A stretch of DNA of 64,000 nt from Lactococcus ileimucosae (GCF_943193185.1 NZ_CALPDE010000003.1:1-64000); one strand, 5' to 3'; positions 28,339 through 36,720 are shown, numbered from the stretch's first letter. Notes: a model not told the origin generated them from the sequence alone. Numbers and translations are program-made.

Positions 28339-29628
28339 TTAGGCGCGGACAGTCTTTGCTGCGCCTGATTTCTCATAGAGATTGATTAAGCCGGCACCTG
28401 ATTTGCGAATCATGTCACCAGGCTTCACAGGGGTTTCCACATCAATGTACAAAAGTGTCATTGGATTTGGTGCTCGATCAATTGGCTCACCGGTTTCTGC
28501 CAAACGTAAGTTTTGGATTGTGGTTTCAGAATGACGGAAACCTGGTCCATAAAACTCAATCGTATCCCCCTCTGTAATCACATTACGCTGGCGAATCGTC
28601 GCCACTTTACGCTCTGCATCGTATGCCACAACTTCTCCGATAAACTTGTATTCTGGAATCTTGCGACGTGCGCCAAAGAGTTGCTTGTTTTCATCAGGAA
28701 TGCCGTAATAAAAGCCGGTGTCTAGTTCACGTTGTGCAACCTTCCAAAGTTCATCGATCAGATCCTGCTTGATTTCTTCAAACTTTTCAGGACTTTCAAG
28801 ATAAGCATCAATAGCTGCTTTGTAAACGTTAGAAACCGTAGAAACATAATGAATAGACTTCATACGTCCCTCAATCTTTAGGGAATTTACACCATTTTTA
28901 ATCATATCTGGAATATGTTCAATCATGCTCATGTCAACAGCCGACATTGAGAATTCTTCAGGAATTTCTCCCTTGATGGACTTACGTTCGCCGCCAAAAG
29001 GCATATCGTAAAGATCATATTTCCAGCGGCAAGACTGAGAACATCCACCGCGGTTAGCATCTCGCATACTCATATAGTTCGAAAGAACGCAGCGACCACT
29101 ATAGGAAATACACATGGCACCGTGAACAAAGGCTTCGATTTCAACAGTCGTATGTTTACGGATTTCGGCCAATTCTTCCATAGAAACCTCACGCGCCAAT
29201 ACAACCCGCTCTAAACCTAGACCTTTCCAAAATTCTAAAGTTTCATAGTTCGTTGCTGAAGACTGGGTGGACAGATGGATAGGAAGACCAGGTGCCTCTG
29301 CTGCACAGATGGCAATCAGTGCGGGGTCGGAAACGATAACCGCAGATATTCCCAAATCACGCAGGGTACGGAACCACTCGCCTGCTCCTTCTTCATTTCC
29401 TTCATGTGTCACCATGTTTGCTGCGACATAAACTTTGGCATTGTGTGCCGCTGCATATTCAACTCCCTCACGCATTTCTTCGAAGGTGAAATTTCCCGCA
29501 CGTGAGCGTAAACCATAGGCTTGACCGCCGATATACACAGCATCCGCACCATAATCAATAGCGACTTTAAGCTTTTCGAGTGTGCCTGCCGGTGCAAGGA
29601 CCTCAGGTCTTGTATAATTTTTTTGCAT
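28339..29628 (-). CDS. trhP2: U32-family tRNA uridine hydroxylation protein, large partner
   Basis: 429 residues from the ATG at 29628 (AGGAG 6 nt upstream; a TTG six codons earlier would overlap that site). Peptidase-U32 family with the Cys-rich signature 'MCISYSGRCVLSNYMSMRDA' and 'RGGCSQSCRWKY', residues that bind an Fe-S cluster in this family. By homology to B. subtilis YrrO it works with the smaller U32 protein in forming 5-hydroxyuridine at tRNA wobble position 34. The smaller partner is the next gene upstream. Confidence 0.88.
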   Translation of the reverse strand: MQKNYTRPEVLAPAGTLEKLKVAIDYGADAVYIGGQAYGLRSRAGNFTFEEMREGVEYAAAHNAKVYVAANMVTHEGNEEGAGEWFRTLRDLGISAVIVSDPALIAICAAEAPGLPIHLSTQSSATNYETLEFWKGLGLERVVLAREVSMEELAEIRKHTTVEIEAFVHGAMCISYSGRCVLSNYMSMRDANRGGCSQSCRWKYDLYDMPFGGERKSIKGEIPEEFSMSAVDMSMIEHIPDMIKNGVNSLKIEGRMKSIHYVSTVSNVYKAAIDAYLESPEKFEEIKQDLIDELWKVAQRELDTGFYYGIPDENKQLFGARRKIPEYKFIGEVVAYDAERKVATIRQRNVITEGDTIEFYGPGFRHSETTIQNLRLAETGEPIDRAPNPMTLLYIDVETPVKPGDMIRKSGAGLINLYEKSGAAKTVRA

Positions 29629-29715
29629 TTTTTCTCCTATTTTCAAGATAAGATTTTTGATAAGGTCTGCCGACCAAAACTTTTTTTATTTTTTAGACTG
29701 ACTTACAACGCGTTT

Positions 29716-30639
29716 TTATTTGATTTCATCCGGATCAAAATCATAGAAACCATGGGATAAGGTCCGTCCAGCTGGATGCAGCTTTCGAACTTCTTCTTCA
29801 AGTTGAAAGGCTTTATCTGCTGTAAACTTTCCTGCTGCGATACATTTTTTTGCCTCAATAAATCGTTTTGTTACTTCAACAAAAACATCACCACGCGTAT
29901 AAATCCCGTCAAGTTTCCAGTGGTCAAAGCCCATTTTCACCAAGTTTGACAGTTCACTCATCATATTAAGATCGTCGTTGGCAAAGATATGTGTCCCATG
30001 ATTGTCTTCAAAAATACTGTAATGGGTATCCTCCTTTTTAGGCTCCGAGACAAAAAGATTGCGCGCGCGGTCTTTTCCAGTTTCCTTTGTCTTAATAAAA
30101 TTATAGTAATTCTGGATCAAAGGGCGCTTGCTTTGATGAATGACCGTCGCACCGTAGACTAGAATTTCTCCCGGTACTTCTAGATTTCCCGTCATCGCTT
30201 CAAGTTCTGCCTTGGGAAGTTCACGGGCTAAAACAGCTTCTATAGCCCCTTGCCCCGCCCAAAAATTTACCTGACGGCTTGAGGTAACCATCGTTGAAGC
30301 ATCATAAACAAAGGGTAAGTCATACTTGTCTCTTTGAAGAACAAAAATGACACCTGCATCTCCTACCGCTATCTTGTCTACCCTAATCTCTTGCAAGAAG
30401 TCTAAAAAGGGCTTGATTTTAGCCATCATATCCACGTGCATCAAGGCATTTACCGCAACAGTAACTGTCTTTCCCGCCTCATGCGCCAAAGCAGTAACTT
30501 CTCGTATTTCTTCATAGCTAAGTGCCGTGGGTAAACGTAAACCAAACTCAGCTTCGCCAATATAAAGATTGTCAGTTCCGGCCTCAAGGAGAGCTTTGGC
30601 TTGCTCCACACTTTCGGCTGTTGTAGTAATTTTAATCAT
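29716..30639 (-). CDS. trhP1: U32-family tRNA uridine hydroxylation protein, small partner
   Basis: 307 residues, YrrN-like. TIM-barrel-like start ('YIGEAEFGLRLPTALSYEEI'), central 'YGATVIHQSKRPLI' and 'WKLDGIYTRGDVF'. It lacks the full Cys cluster of its partner. The -10 TATAAT of an extended TGTTATAAT box is at 30652-30647, 7 nt before the ATG, so a leaderless message is predicted. Followed by trhP2 and nadR on the same strand. Confidence 0.88.
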   Translation of the reverse strand: MIKITTTAESVEQAKALLEAGTDNLYIGEAEFGLRLPTALSYEEIREVTALAHEAGKTVTVAVNALMHVDMMAKIKPFLDFLQEIRVDKIAVGDAGVIFVLQRDKYDLPFVYDASTMVTSSRQVNFWAGQGAIEAVLARELPKAELEAMTGNLEVPGEILVYGATVIHQSKRPLIQNYYNFIKTKETGKDRARNLFVSEPKKEDTHYSIFEDNHGTHIFANDDLNMMSELSNLVKMGFDHWKLDGIYTRGDVFVEVTKRFIEAKKCIAAGKFTADKAFQLEEEVRKLHPAGRTLSHGFYDFDPDEIK

Positions 30640-30646
30640 AATCTCA

Positions 30647-30655
30647 ATTATAACA
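30647..30655 (-). promoter_or_regulatory. extended -10 box for leaderless trhP1
   Basis: TGTTATAAT on the minus strand, hexamer 30652-30647; start codon begins at 30639. Confidence 0.55.
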
Positions 30656-30753
30656 AAAAAGCAACAAAGCTGCTTTTCATCAGAAATATCATACTTTGAC
30701 AGGGTCTGAAGTAGATGATTTTTACTGTATTTTATTTTTTTCTCAAATGAATT

Positions 30754-30805
30754 GTAACATTTGTTACGAAATCACCTTGCAAACATTTGCATAATTTGTT
30801 ATCAT
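30754..30805 (+). promoter_or_regulatory. promoter with upstream operator-like palindrome
   Basis: TTGCAA (30777-30782), 17-bp spacer, TATCAT (30800-30805). Ten bp upstream of the -35 lies the palindrome GTAACATTTGTTAC (30754-30767), a candidate regulator site for the small membrane protein gene. Confidence 0.5.
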
Positions 30806-30847
30806 GTAATATAGAACTTAATTATCGGGAAAACTTAGGAAGTAAAT

Positions 30848-31126
30848 ATGGAATTAAAAAATTTAAACGATTTTTATGAAAAACAGGAATATTATTCATA
30901 TGATGAGCTGAACTCCGAGCAAACGCATCTTGATAAACGTGTACATGAGCTAACTTTCTTTCTCAATGTTGCTAGTTTTTCAGTTATCATGGCAATGATG
31001 ATTTACATTTTCACCACAGTAACAAGTAGTCTAGTTGCTGTTCCAGCTGCTCTTGTCCTTGGGTTTATCGTTTTTCTTCTCTGTAAAAAAGGGATTAAAA
31101 AACTTGTTTACCTCATCACAAAATAA
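30848..31126 (+). CDS. small two-helix membrane protein, function unknown
   Basis: 92 residues: ~38 charged cytoplasmic residues (acidic, 'YYSYDELNSEQTHLDKRV'), then two membrane helices at ~40-60 and ~63-80, ending 'KKGIKKLVYLITK'. AGGAAG ribosome site; own promoter and terminator. No family recognised. Confidence 0.7.
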   Translation: MELKNLNDFYEKQEYYSYDELNSEQTHLDKRVHELTFFLNVASFSVIMAMMIYIFTTVTSSLVAVPAALVLGFIVFLLCKKGIKKLVYLITK

Positions 31127-31172
31127 TGCTTTTTAGTTCCTAATAAAGGCTGGCTTAAAGCCATAACAGTAC

Positions 31173-31195
31173 AAAAACCTCAATCGAGGTTTTTT
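31173..31195. terminator. bidirectional terminator
   Basis: AAAAACCTC-AATC-GAGGTTTTTT between convergent genes; its right end touches the rlmA stop. Confidence 0.8.
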
Positions 31196-32015
31196 ATTTT
31201 TTTCCAATTAAAACTTGGACGTGAATTGTTGCTTGGGTGGGTGGGTTTTCTCTCGCTTTCTCCTTTACTTCAGAAGAAGCAGCCCATTCTAGGGGGCTCA
31301 TTGCCAAAAAATCCAGATGCAGCTCTTCTGGCAACTCAAAACAGTAATGTAATTCTTTTTGTAAAGCATCTGGGTATTCCTGCTTAAAGCGCTGAATAAC
31401 TTCACTGTTGTCATAATCTATAGGCAAGCCATAAACGGCACGTAACTCTTGCAAGTAAAGCCTGTCTGGTACAATTTTGATGATTTTCCCTTCACTCTTT
31501 AAAACGCGTTTAAATTCCTCGTAATTTGAAGGAGTAAAGATATTTAATACGGTTGACATGGAGGCATCTGCGAAAGGAAGATTCGTCAAATCAGCTAAAC
31601 TGAGGAAGACTGAAAAAGGCAAGTCTGTTGCCATCTCAATCCCATCTCTTGCAATATCAAAGCCAAACTTATTTCCTTCAAAAGACAGCAGCTCTAAAAA
31701 CTTCCCCTCACCCGTTCCAACATCAAGAAGATTTCCTGCCTGCAGGTGTTTTTCAATTTCTTCCAATACCGGCATGTACATTCCAGCAGTAATCAAGCGG
31801 CGCCTCGGCTCAAACATCTTTTTCGTATAGTGTTCCGTATCCGGCTTCGTTTGCAAGAAGTTCACATAGCCTTTTTTATTCAAATTAAAAGTATGATTTC
31901 TGTTGCAACGGAGCGCATAGGGTTCTAAGGAAAAAGCTTCGTGGCATAAAGGACAACGCAAGCTTTCGATATTTTTTTCCAAGTACAAATAAGCTTTTTC
32001 AATTTTTTTTAACAT
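31194..32015 (-). CDS. rlmA: 23S rRNA guanine-N1 methyltransferase (RlmA family)
   Basis: 273 residues from the ATG at 32015. N-terminal zinc ribbon 'CPLCHEAF' with a second Cys/His pair 'CNRNHTF', then a SAM-binding Rossmann domain 'LLDVGTGEGKFL'. It methylates G745/G748 in helix 35 of 23S rRNA in homologues. An in-frame ATG at 32036 exists, but it lies upstream of the -10 box of the promoter found here, so it cannot be on that transcript; 32015 coincides with the predicted transcript start. Confidence 0.88.
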   Translation of the reverse strand: MLKKIEKAYLYLEKNIESLRCPLCHEAFSLEPYALRCNRNHTFNLNKKGYVNFLQTKPDTEHYTKKMFEPRRRLITAGMYMPVLEEIEKHLQAGNLLDVGTGEGKFLELLSFEGNKFGFDIARDGIEMATDLPFSVFLSLADLTNLPFADASMSTVLNIFTPSNYEEFKRVLKSEGKIIKIVPDRLYLQELRAVYGLPIDYDNSEVIQRFKQEYPDALQKELHYCFELPEELHLDFLAMSPLEWAASSEVKEKARENPPTQATIHVQVLIGKK

Positions 32016-32021
32016 GCTTCT

Positions 32022-32050
32022 ACTATAAACTATCATATAAATAAGGTCAA
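32022..32050 (-). promoter_or_regulatory. rlmA promoter (leaderless)
   Basis: TTGACC (32050-32045), exactly 17-bp spacer, TATAGT (32027-32022), then 6 nt to the ATG. Confidence 0.65.
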
Positions 32051-32218
32051 ATAAGTTTCCGAATATATGTTTGAAGACAGTAACTAGATAATTTTTTATT
32101 TATTGGCAGAGTAATATATAATACTTTTAAGAATCTAAGGTGCACAGCTCTTGTTTCAAAATAAACGTAAATAAAATTCCGCGTACGCAACACTCTGAAA
32201 GAATGGGGAGAATTTTTT

Positions 32219-32443
32219 ATGAATGAGAAAAGAATCAACAAACATATTTTTGTCTGGATTGGAAACTTTTTAGTAGGACACTTTGGTGTTGATCGCTTTA
32301 TGCGCGGGCAAATCGGTATGGGGATTTTCAAGCTTCTCTGCAACTGATGACACTGGGTATCTGGTTTCTCACTTGTTAAAGCATACAGCACCTATAGCGA
32401 TTCTGAAGATATTACTTTTATCAATGGTAAATATTCTAGATAA
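32219..32443 (+). pseudogene. degenerate TM2-domain membrane protein
   Basis: Reads 'MNEKRINKHIFVWIGNFLVG', 'HFGVDRFMRGQIGMGIFKLL' (typical TM2 start), then a stop at 32345. The next piece 'LMTLGIWFLT' is in another frame, and the original frame resumes with 'LVKAYSTYSDSEDITFINGK' up to a TAA at 32441. Two compensating indels in the second helix therefore break an otherwise intact 74-codon gene. A GGGGAG ribosome site is still present. Confidence 0.75.
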
Positions 32444-32600
32444 CATTATAAGAGTACATCCCCCTACATCATTCGCGATGATACTGGGTAAGTGTATCAA
32501 GCCACTTTTACTTCTGCTTTTTTCTAGAAATGATAGATTGATGAAAAGCAACTGCTCTGCTATAATGTATAAAAAGCCAGAAAAGGAAAAAATCAAGCAT

Positions 32601-33227
32601 ATGATTATTCGTGAACTTTGTGTCGAAAACTTTACTAAAATTCCTCGTGCCGTTGCTGCTGGGGTTGAACGTATCGAACTTTGTGATAACCTTGCTGTTG
32701 GAGGAACAACTCCGAGTTACGGTGTGATTCAACAAGCTGCTGAATTTATCGGTGATCAAAAAACTACTTTAGCTGTCATCATCCGTCCACGTGGGGGAAA
32801 TTTTGTTTATAATTCTTATGAATTAAAAATCATGGAAAATGATATCCTAAAAGCTATTGAAGCAGGAGCTCAAAATCTAGTTTGGGGCGCCTTAACAGAA
32901 GACAATAAGATTGATACTGAAGCTCTCGAAACGCTCATGGTCGCTTCACAAGGACTTCCTGTTACTTTCCACATGGCTTTTGATGAAATTGAAGACCAGT
33001 ATGAAGCTATCGATACTCTGGTTGAAGCAGGCGTAGAGAAAATCCTTATGCACGGTGACAGCTTAGATAAACCTCTCAATACAGCTAAAATTGCAGAGCT
33101 GGTGCAATATGCCCAAGGTAAAATTACGATTATTATCGGTGGTGGTGTAACTGTTGATAACTTTGAAGAATACGCAGCTTTGACAGGAACAAATTTCGTA
33201 CACGGTACAAAAATTCTTTCAGAATAA
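32601..33227 (+). CDS. cutC: copper homeostasis protein CutC
   Basis: 208 residues, CutC TIM barrel: 'ELCVENFTKIPRAVAAGVER', 'ELCDNLAVGGTTPSYG', 'VIIRPRGGNFVYN', 'FHMAFDE'. The much longer ORF that opens at 32283 is an artefact running through the TM2 pseudogene; the family start is the ATG at 32601. -10 TATAAT at 32561-32566; the nearest ribosome-site-like AGGA is ~13 nt from the ATG, so initiation is probably weak. Confidence 0.92.
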   Translation: MIIRELCVENFTKIPRAVAAGVERIELCDNLAVGGTTPSYGVIQQAAEFIGDQKTTLAVIIRPRGGNFVYNSYELKIMENDILKAIEAGAQNLVWGALTEDNKIDTEALETLMVASQGLPVTFHMAFDEIEDQYEAIDTLVEAGVEKILMHGDSLDKPLNTAKIAELVQYAQGKITIIIGGGVTVDNFEEYAALTGTNFVHGTKILSE

Positions 33228-33232
33228 ACTAT

Positions 33233-33274
33233 AAAAAGCATGTTTCTCATTAATATGAAGAATCATGCTTTTTT
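33233..33274 (+). terminator. cutC terminator
   Basis: AAAAAGCATG (33233-33242) pairs with CATGCTTTTTT (33264-33274). Confidence 0.7.
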
Positions 33275-33370
33275 CTGTACTCTATGTCTCTATAAAAGGA
33301 TTTATATCATTTTAGTATAGAGTTTATCTTGTTTTCTGAAAAACACTTTGTAGAGGGGAGGGGTGTTCTA

Positions 33371-35023
33371 TTATTGATGAACGATTATGGCTGGGCGGAT
33401 GGATCGACTAGCTGCCTGATGCGGGGAATGGTATCCGCCAACTGAACCAAAAGGATTCGACGAGCTCCCAGTTATTGCCCACCAACGATCAAGAGTATCT
33501 GAGTCAATACCACCTCTCGTACGAAGCCACCAATGAAACTTATTACCCTCTCCACGACTCTCTAGATTAGTAAAAGCACGCCCTGGACCTGATAAACGGA
33601 CTATATCTGCTAAAGAAAGTGAAAAGGCACGGGGACTACCACTTGTATCAACTCGACTCACGTCATTCGCAACTTCTGGGAAATCTTCTATATTGGTAGG
33701 TAACCAGCGTGTACCGTGTCCAGTCATCCATATAGCATCGGTATCCAACATAACAGGCTCCGTTCCGGGGATAACTACAGGCTGAACCATAGCTCTAACT
33801 GTTGTATCAAGGGCATCATACCATTGATTGGTACGTGCTTCCTGATCAATCCAGGAAACGTGTGCAATACCTTCATTCCGAATAATCAAATGATTCCCTC
33901 CACCTTGATTCTCCAAATAACGGTACTGCTCCCCAGCCATAGTAAAGATGGTCCCCGGTGCCATGATGCTAAAGTTGATTTGGTTAGGTTGGACATTGTC
34001 ATCTGGTCCCGGGTTCCCCCAGTTGTTATCAATAGAACCATTTTGTACGGCTGTCAGGAAGTCTGATAAGTCATCATGATGCGTATAGTCTGGATCTGCA
34101 GCCAAGAAATCATTGATACGGTCAGGACTGATCAGTTGCCCATCCACATAGATACCGTAATAATATTCTCCCGGGATGTTATCTGCCGCTGCGGTCATCT
34201 GAGCCGCATCCAAGAGGTAAGAGGTGGTCTCCCCTGCTTGGAGTTGGTTCGCCCAGTAAGCCCAGCCTGTTTGGTGGTCGATCACCCAGAAGTTCCCGAC
34301 TTTCAGGTTATTAGGCAGGGCTGCCCACTGACTGATTGTCATTGGGGCACGTTCTTGTTGCAGGTTTTGAGCGGCATCATGGCTGACTTCTTCGCCCGGC
34401 CAGACTGGTCCGCTGTTGTCAAAGCTGTCGCCAGAGGACCAGTAGGCATCTGTACCGTCTCCCGGATGTGTAGCTCCATCTGTGACACCGTCTGTGGCTG
34501 TACTTGTGAGCCAGTCACGGGCATGCCCTGCTGAGGCGGTCATCAGGTCTTGGTTGTCCCGATTGAAGGTGGGTATGAACCATGGGGCATCTTGACCTGA
34601 GCGGGTCCAACCAAAGGTCAGGTTGGCATAGGTGTTGAAGGCAGCTGAGTCACTTACACGGGTGTTGAGATTGGTCTCTGAGGGACGCATGACCGTCCAA
34701 GTGTTCACTTGGTCACGGATGGTGCCACCTACTATAGGGGTGAAGTCTGTATCGCCTGCTGAGCGTTTCTCCATGAACTCGGAGAGGCGGATACGGGCCA
34801 TGAGGGGCACATTGCCATAGTTCTCCACGAAGACGTCCTTGTTTTCGGTGTCACGGTTGTAGTAGTCGTGGACACGGCCGCCGGGGATGTTTTCCCGGAG
34901 CCGGTCATTGATGGCCCGCTGGTTGAAGGCTTGGAAGGCGAAGGTGCCGCCTACCAAGAGCAATAAGAGGGACAGGAGCGCGAGGTTGCGCAGCCGCCGC
35001 TGGTTTTTCTTTTCTGGTGTCAT
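33371..35023 (-). CDS. large exported DUF6273-like protein, copy 1 (P1)
   Basis: 550 residues. N-terminus 'KKNQRRLRNLALLSLLLLLV' then 'GGTFAFQAFNQ', a signal/anchor resembling SipW-type exported proteins, followed by 'VFVENYGNVPLMARIRLSEF'. The middle is Asp/Gly/Trp-rich. A C-terminal DUF6273-like module has 'HWWLRTRGG' and ends 'SIRPAIIVHQ'. The first ~380 residues are nearly identical to copy 2 at 58.5 kb; the last ~165 are not. The 5' two thirds are strikingly GC-rich (about 65% at 34861-34920), unlike the neighbourhood, a sign of transfer. No LPXTG. Perfect AAAGGAGGAG ribosome site. Confidence 0.75.
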   Translation of the reverse strand: MTPEKKNQRRLRNLALLSLLLLLVGGTFAFQAFNQRAINDRLRENIPGGRVHDYYNRDTENKDVFVENYGNVPLMARIRLSEFMEKRSAGDTDFTPIVGGTIRDQVNTWTVMRPSETNLNTRVSDSAAFNTYANLTFGWTRSGQDAPWFIPTFNRDNQDLMTASAGHARDWLTSTATDGVTDGATHPGDGTDAYWSSGDSFDNSGPVWPGEEVSHDAAQNLQQERAPMTISQWAALPNNLKVGNFWVIDHQTGWAYWANQLQAGETTSYLLDAAQMTAAADNIPGEYYYGIYVDGQLISPDRINDFLAADPDYTHHDDLSDFLTAVQNGSIDNNWGNPGPDDNVQPNQINFSIMAPGTIFTMAGEQYRYLENQGGGNHLIIRNEGIAHVSWIDQEARTNQWYDALDTTVRAMVQPVVIPGTEPVMLDTDAIWMTGHGTRWLPTNIEDFPEVANDVSRVDTSGSPRAFSLSLADIVRLSGPGRAFTNLESRGEGNKFHWWLRTRGGIDSDTLDRWWAITGSSSNPFGSVGGYHSPHQAASRSIRPAIIVHQ

Positions 35024-35158
35024 AAACTCCTCCTTTGACGTAACTTGTACTTTTAGATTTTCATTACATATACATTTCTAATGTTACGTTTACTTTCTGA
35101 GTCTATAGTATAAAAAAAAAAAAGGTCAAATGAAATGAGTGTTTGATGAGAAAAGGGG
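33872..35158 (-). repeat. 1.29-kb direct repeat, copy 1
   Basis: Nearly identical to 58995-60282 in the same orientation: 1150 bp of coding sequence plus ~135 bp of leader and promoter. Identity stops abruptly at both ends (inside the C-terminal coding region and just upstream of the promoter). Confidence 0.9.
35102..35129 (-). promoter_or_regulatory. P1 promoter with poly-T spacer (16 bp)
   Basis: TTGACC (35129-35124), spacer of 12 T plus ATAC (16 bp), TATAGA (35107-35102). The paralogous promoter at 60225-60253 has 13 T and a 17-bp spacer. A long leader (~75 nt) precedes the start codon. The rest of the gap up to 35369 holds only the next gene's extended -10 (TGTTAAAAT, 35324-35332). Confidence 0.6.
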
Positions 35159-35369
35159 CTTGGTTTGCTTTGGGGCGTGCTTGGCCTTCTCTGCTGGAAA
35201 TGTGAAACTGCTAAACCTAAAAAACCTTACTAAGTTAGAACCTCCTCTGTGAAGTTCATCACTGACATTTTCTTGCTCAGCACTTTCCCTCTCTACTCCA
35301 TGTTTTTCTAATTCGTGCAAATTTGTTAAAATAAGGTGTAGATAAAATAATTAAAGGGAGTGAAAGAAT

Positions 35370-36311
35370 ATGAAAAGGAAAGATCGCCGAAAGAAAAAAA
35401 GTATGACCAAAATTTTATTACTACTTTTGGTTTTGATAATAGGCGTGATTGTGTATGTCTTCCTCAATCAAAAACAAGCTGATAAAAAGGCTGAAAACTC
35501 TGTAGCAAATATTGCTTCAAAAGAAAAAAATACTGTTTCAAAAAATTCCTCTGAAAAGAAAGTGTTGCTTTCTAAAGACGAAAATCACTTGCCTATATTA
35601 ATGTATCATTATGTTACTTCAAATTCTGATGAGCTCCCTCAAGATTCTAATAATATAGACATTGTGGCTTTCGAAAATCAACTAAAGGCCCTAAAAGAAA
35701 ACAACTACAAGACTGTCAGCGCTGCCGAAGCCCAGGAGTTGCTTACAAAAAAGGAAAAGTTGGATAACAAACTGGTCTGGCTCACATTTGACGATGGTTC
35801 TGTTACAATGTACACAAGAATTTTCCCATTATTAAAAAAATATAACATGCACGCCACTTCATTTATTATTACAGACTATGTGAATAACGGACAGGGTGGG
35901 ATCCTTACATGGGACCAAATCAAGGAGATGAAAGAAAGTGGGCTAGTAGATTTTGGAAGTCATACAGCCCAACACTTTGATTTAGGTCTACAAACTGCCG
36001 AACAACAGCAAGAGGAACTTTTGAAATCCAAATCAGATTTAGACAAAGAGCTAAACCAGAATACTGATATGATCTGTTACCCAGCTGGTGGCTACAATCA
36101 AGATACTCTGGATATTGCTGATAAACTGGGCTATAGGTTTGGTTTTCTTGATCCTGGACGTAATGGCGCTGTCGAAGCTGATGCTAAAGAAAGTGACGGA
36201 CTTCTTATGCTCCCTCGCTATAGAATGTTAGATACAACAACCCCCAATGACCTGTTAAAAATGCTTGAGCAGTCCACTGTCTATAATACAGAAAACACGA
36301 TTGAAAAATGA
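35370..36311 (+). CDS. membrane-anchored polysaccharide deacetylase (NodB domain, CE4)
   Basis: 313 residues. Very basic start (KRKDRRKKKSMTK), one membrane helix (~14-33), Lys/Ser linker, then the CE4 domain. 'LPILMYHYV', metal/catalytic 'TFDDG' near residue 140, 'FGSHTAQHFDL' with the two metal-binding His, and 'CYPAGGYNQDTL'. It deacetylates an extracellular N-acetylated glycan; the group (MYHYV...) resembles PgaB/IcaB-like and wall-glycan deacetylases. GGGAG ribosome site; monocistronic. Confidence 0.9.
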   Translation: MKRKDRRKKKSMTKILLLLLVLIIGVIVYVFLNQKQADKKAENSVANIASKEKNTVSKNSSEKKVLLSKDENHLPILMYHYVTSNSDELPQDSNNIDIVAFENQLKALKENNYKTVSAAEAQELLTKKEKLDNKLVWLTFDDGSVTMYTRIFPLLKKYNMHATSFIITDYVNNGQGGILTWDQIKEMKESGLVDFGSHTAQHFDLGLQTAEQQQEELLKSKSDLDKELNQNTDMICYPAGGYNQDTLDIADKLGYRFGFLDPGRNGAVEADAKESDGLLMLPRYRMLDTTTPNDLLKMLEQSTVYNTENTIEK

Positions 36312-36364
36312 TTAAGCTTATCACAGAAGAACGGACTTAATTTCGTCCTAAAAAAAGTTTTTCA

Positions 36365-36396
36365 AAAACACAAAAACCGCTCTATTAAGCGGTTTT
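36365..36396. repeat. 32-bp direct repeat, left (putative att half of a lost element)
   Basis: Perfectly identical to 37133-37164, which includes the tRNA-Cys terminator hairpin CCGCTctattaAGCGG. The pair brackets the toxin-antitoxin module and the integrase remnant. Confidence 0.75.
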
Positions 36397-36459
36397 CATA
36401 ATCATGTAAAGTCATATAGCTGTATATTTAAGGCGCTAAGCCTTGGCGACTCACAAAAT

Positions 36460-36487
36460 TTGACAAACTCGGTCGTTATGATATAAT
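36460..36487 (+). promoter_or_regulatory. strong promoter of antitoxin RNA
   Basis: Consensus TTGACA (36460-36465), 16-bp spacer, TGATATAAT (hexamer 36482-36487), the best promoter match in this region, as expected for an abundant antisense RNA. Confidence 0.75.
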
Positions 36488-36493
36488 GGTTTC

Positions 36494-36560
36494 AACGAAT
36501 ATTGTAGTGAGCATTGCTCACCGCTTAAACCGAGGACTGGCAAATTTCCTCGGTTTTTTT
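36494..36560 (+). ncRNA. RNA II-like antitoxin of Fst/par type I system
   Basis: About 66 nt from the promoter to a rho-independent terminator (AAACCGAGG ... CCTCGGTTTTTTT, 36527-36560); the par antitoxin RNA II of pAD1 is of similar size. Bases 36495-36514 (ACGAATATTGTAGTGAGCAT) repeat the toxin-gene segment 36701-36720 with one mismatch. Being transcribed from the opposite strand, this RNA can pair with the toxin start codon region. CTGGCAAA in its terminator loop (36537-36544) is complementary to the toxin mRNA terminator loop. Confidence 0.75.
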
Positions 36561-36581
36561 GTTTTTCAAATTTCAAACAGC

Positions 36582-36608
36582 AAAAAACGCCCCTCTGGCA
36601 AAGGGGCG
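36582..36608 (-). terminator. toxin mRNA (RNA I) terminator
   Basis: On the minus strand CGCCCC...GGGGCG (36608-36588) followed by TTTTTT. The loop holds TTTGCCAG, complementary to the antitoxin loop. Confidence 0.8.
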
Positions 36609-36618
36609 AAATAGTGGA

Positions 36619-36720
36619 CTAACGGCGCTTACGTCGGTCTTTCAACCAATCCTTGACCAGCTCAAGGACTACTCCGACCACTATCGGAGCGACAACTGAT
36701 ACGAATATTGTAATGAGCAT
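36619..36720 (-). CDS. Fst-family type I toxin (33 residues)
   Basis: Too short for ordinary gene calling. Sequence starts MLITIFVSVVAPIVVGVVLE and ends in KDWLKDRRKRR: one membrane helix with the family's 'APIVVGVV' core and a charged cytoplasmic tail, as in Fst of E. faecalis pAD1 (small membrane toxins). Perfect ribosome site AAGGAGGTGAG. In the leader CACCTTTTT (near 36763-36755) can pair with AAAGGAGGTG, hiding the ribosome site as in par RNA I. Promoter: extended -10 TGCTATAAT with hexamer 36779-36774; predicted mRNA 36767 to ~36582. Confidence 0.85.
   Translation of the reverse strand: MLITIFVSVVAPIVVGVVLELVKDWLKDRRKRR

Noticed and set aside
32283-32600. Long N-terminal extension of CutC
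   Set aside because: The extension runs out of frame through a TM2 pseudogene and the cutC promoter; family start is at 32601.
33371-35023. Diversity-generating retroelement target (variable C-type-lectin end in P1/P2)
   Set aside because: No reverse transcriptase or template repeat in the window, and the divergence covers ~400 bp with indels rather than adenine-specific substitutions.
35126-35320. Acidic 64-codon ORF upstream of P1 on the minus strand
   Set aside because: TTG start without ribosome site, and its 3' half runs into the duplicated P1 promoter region; at best a gene fragment.
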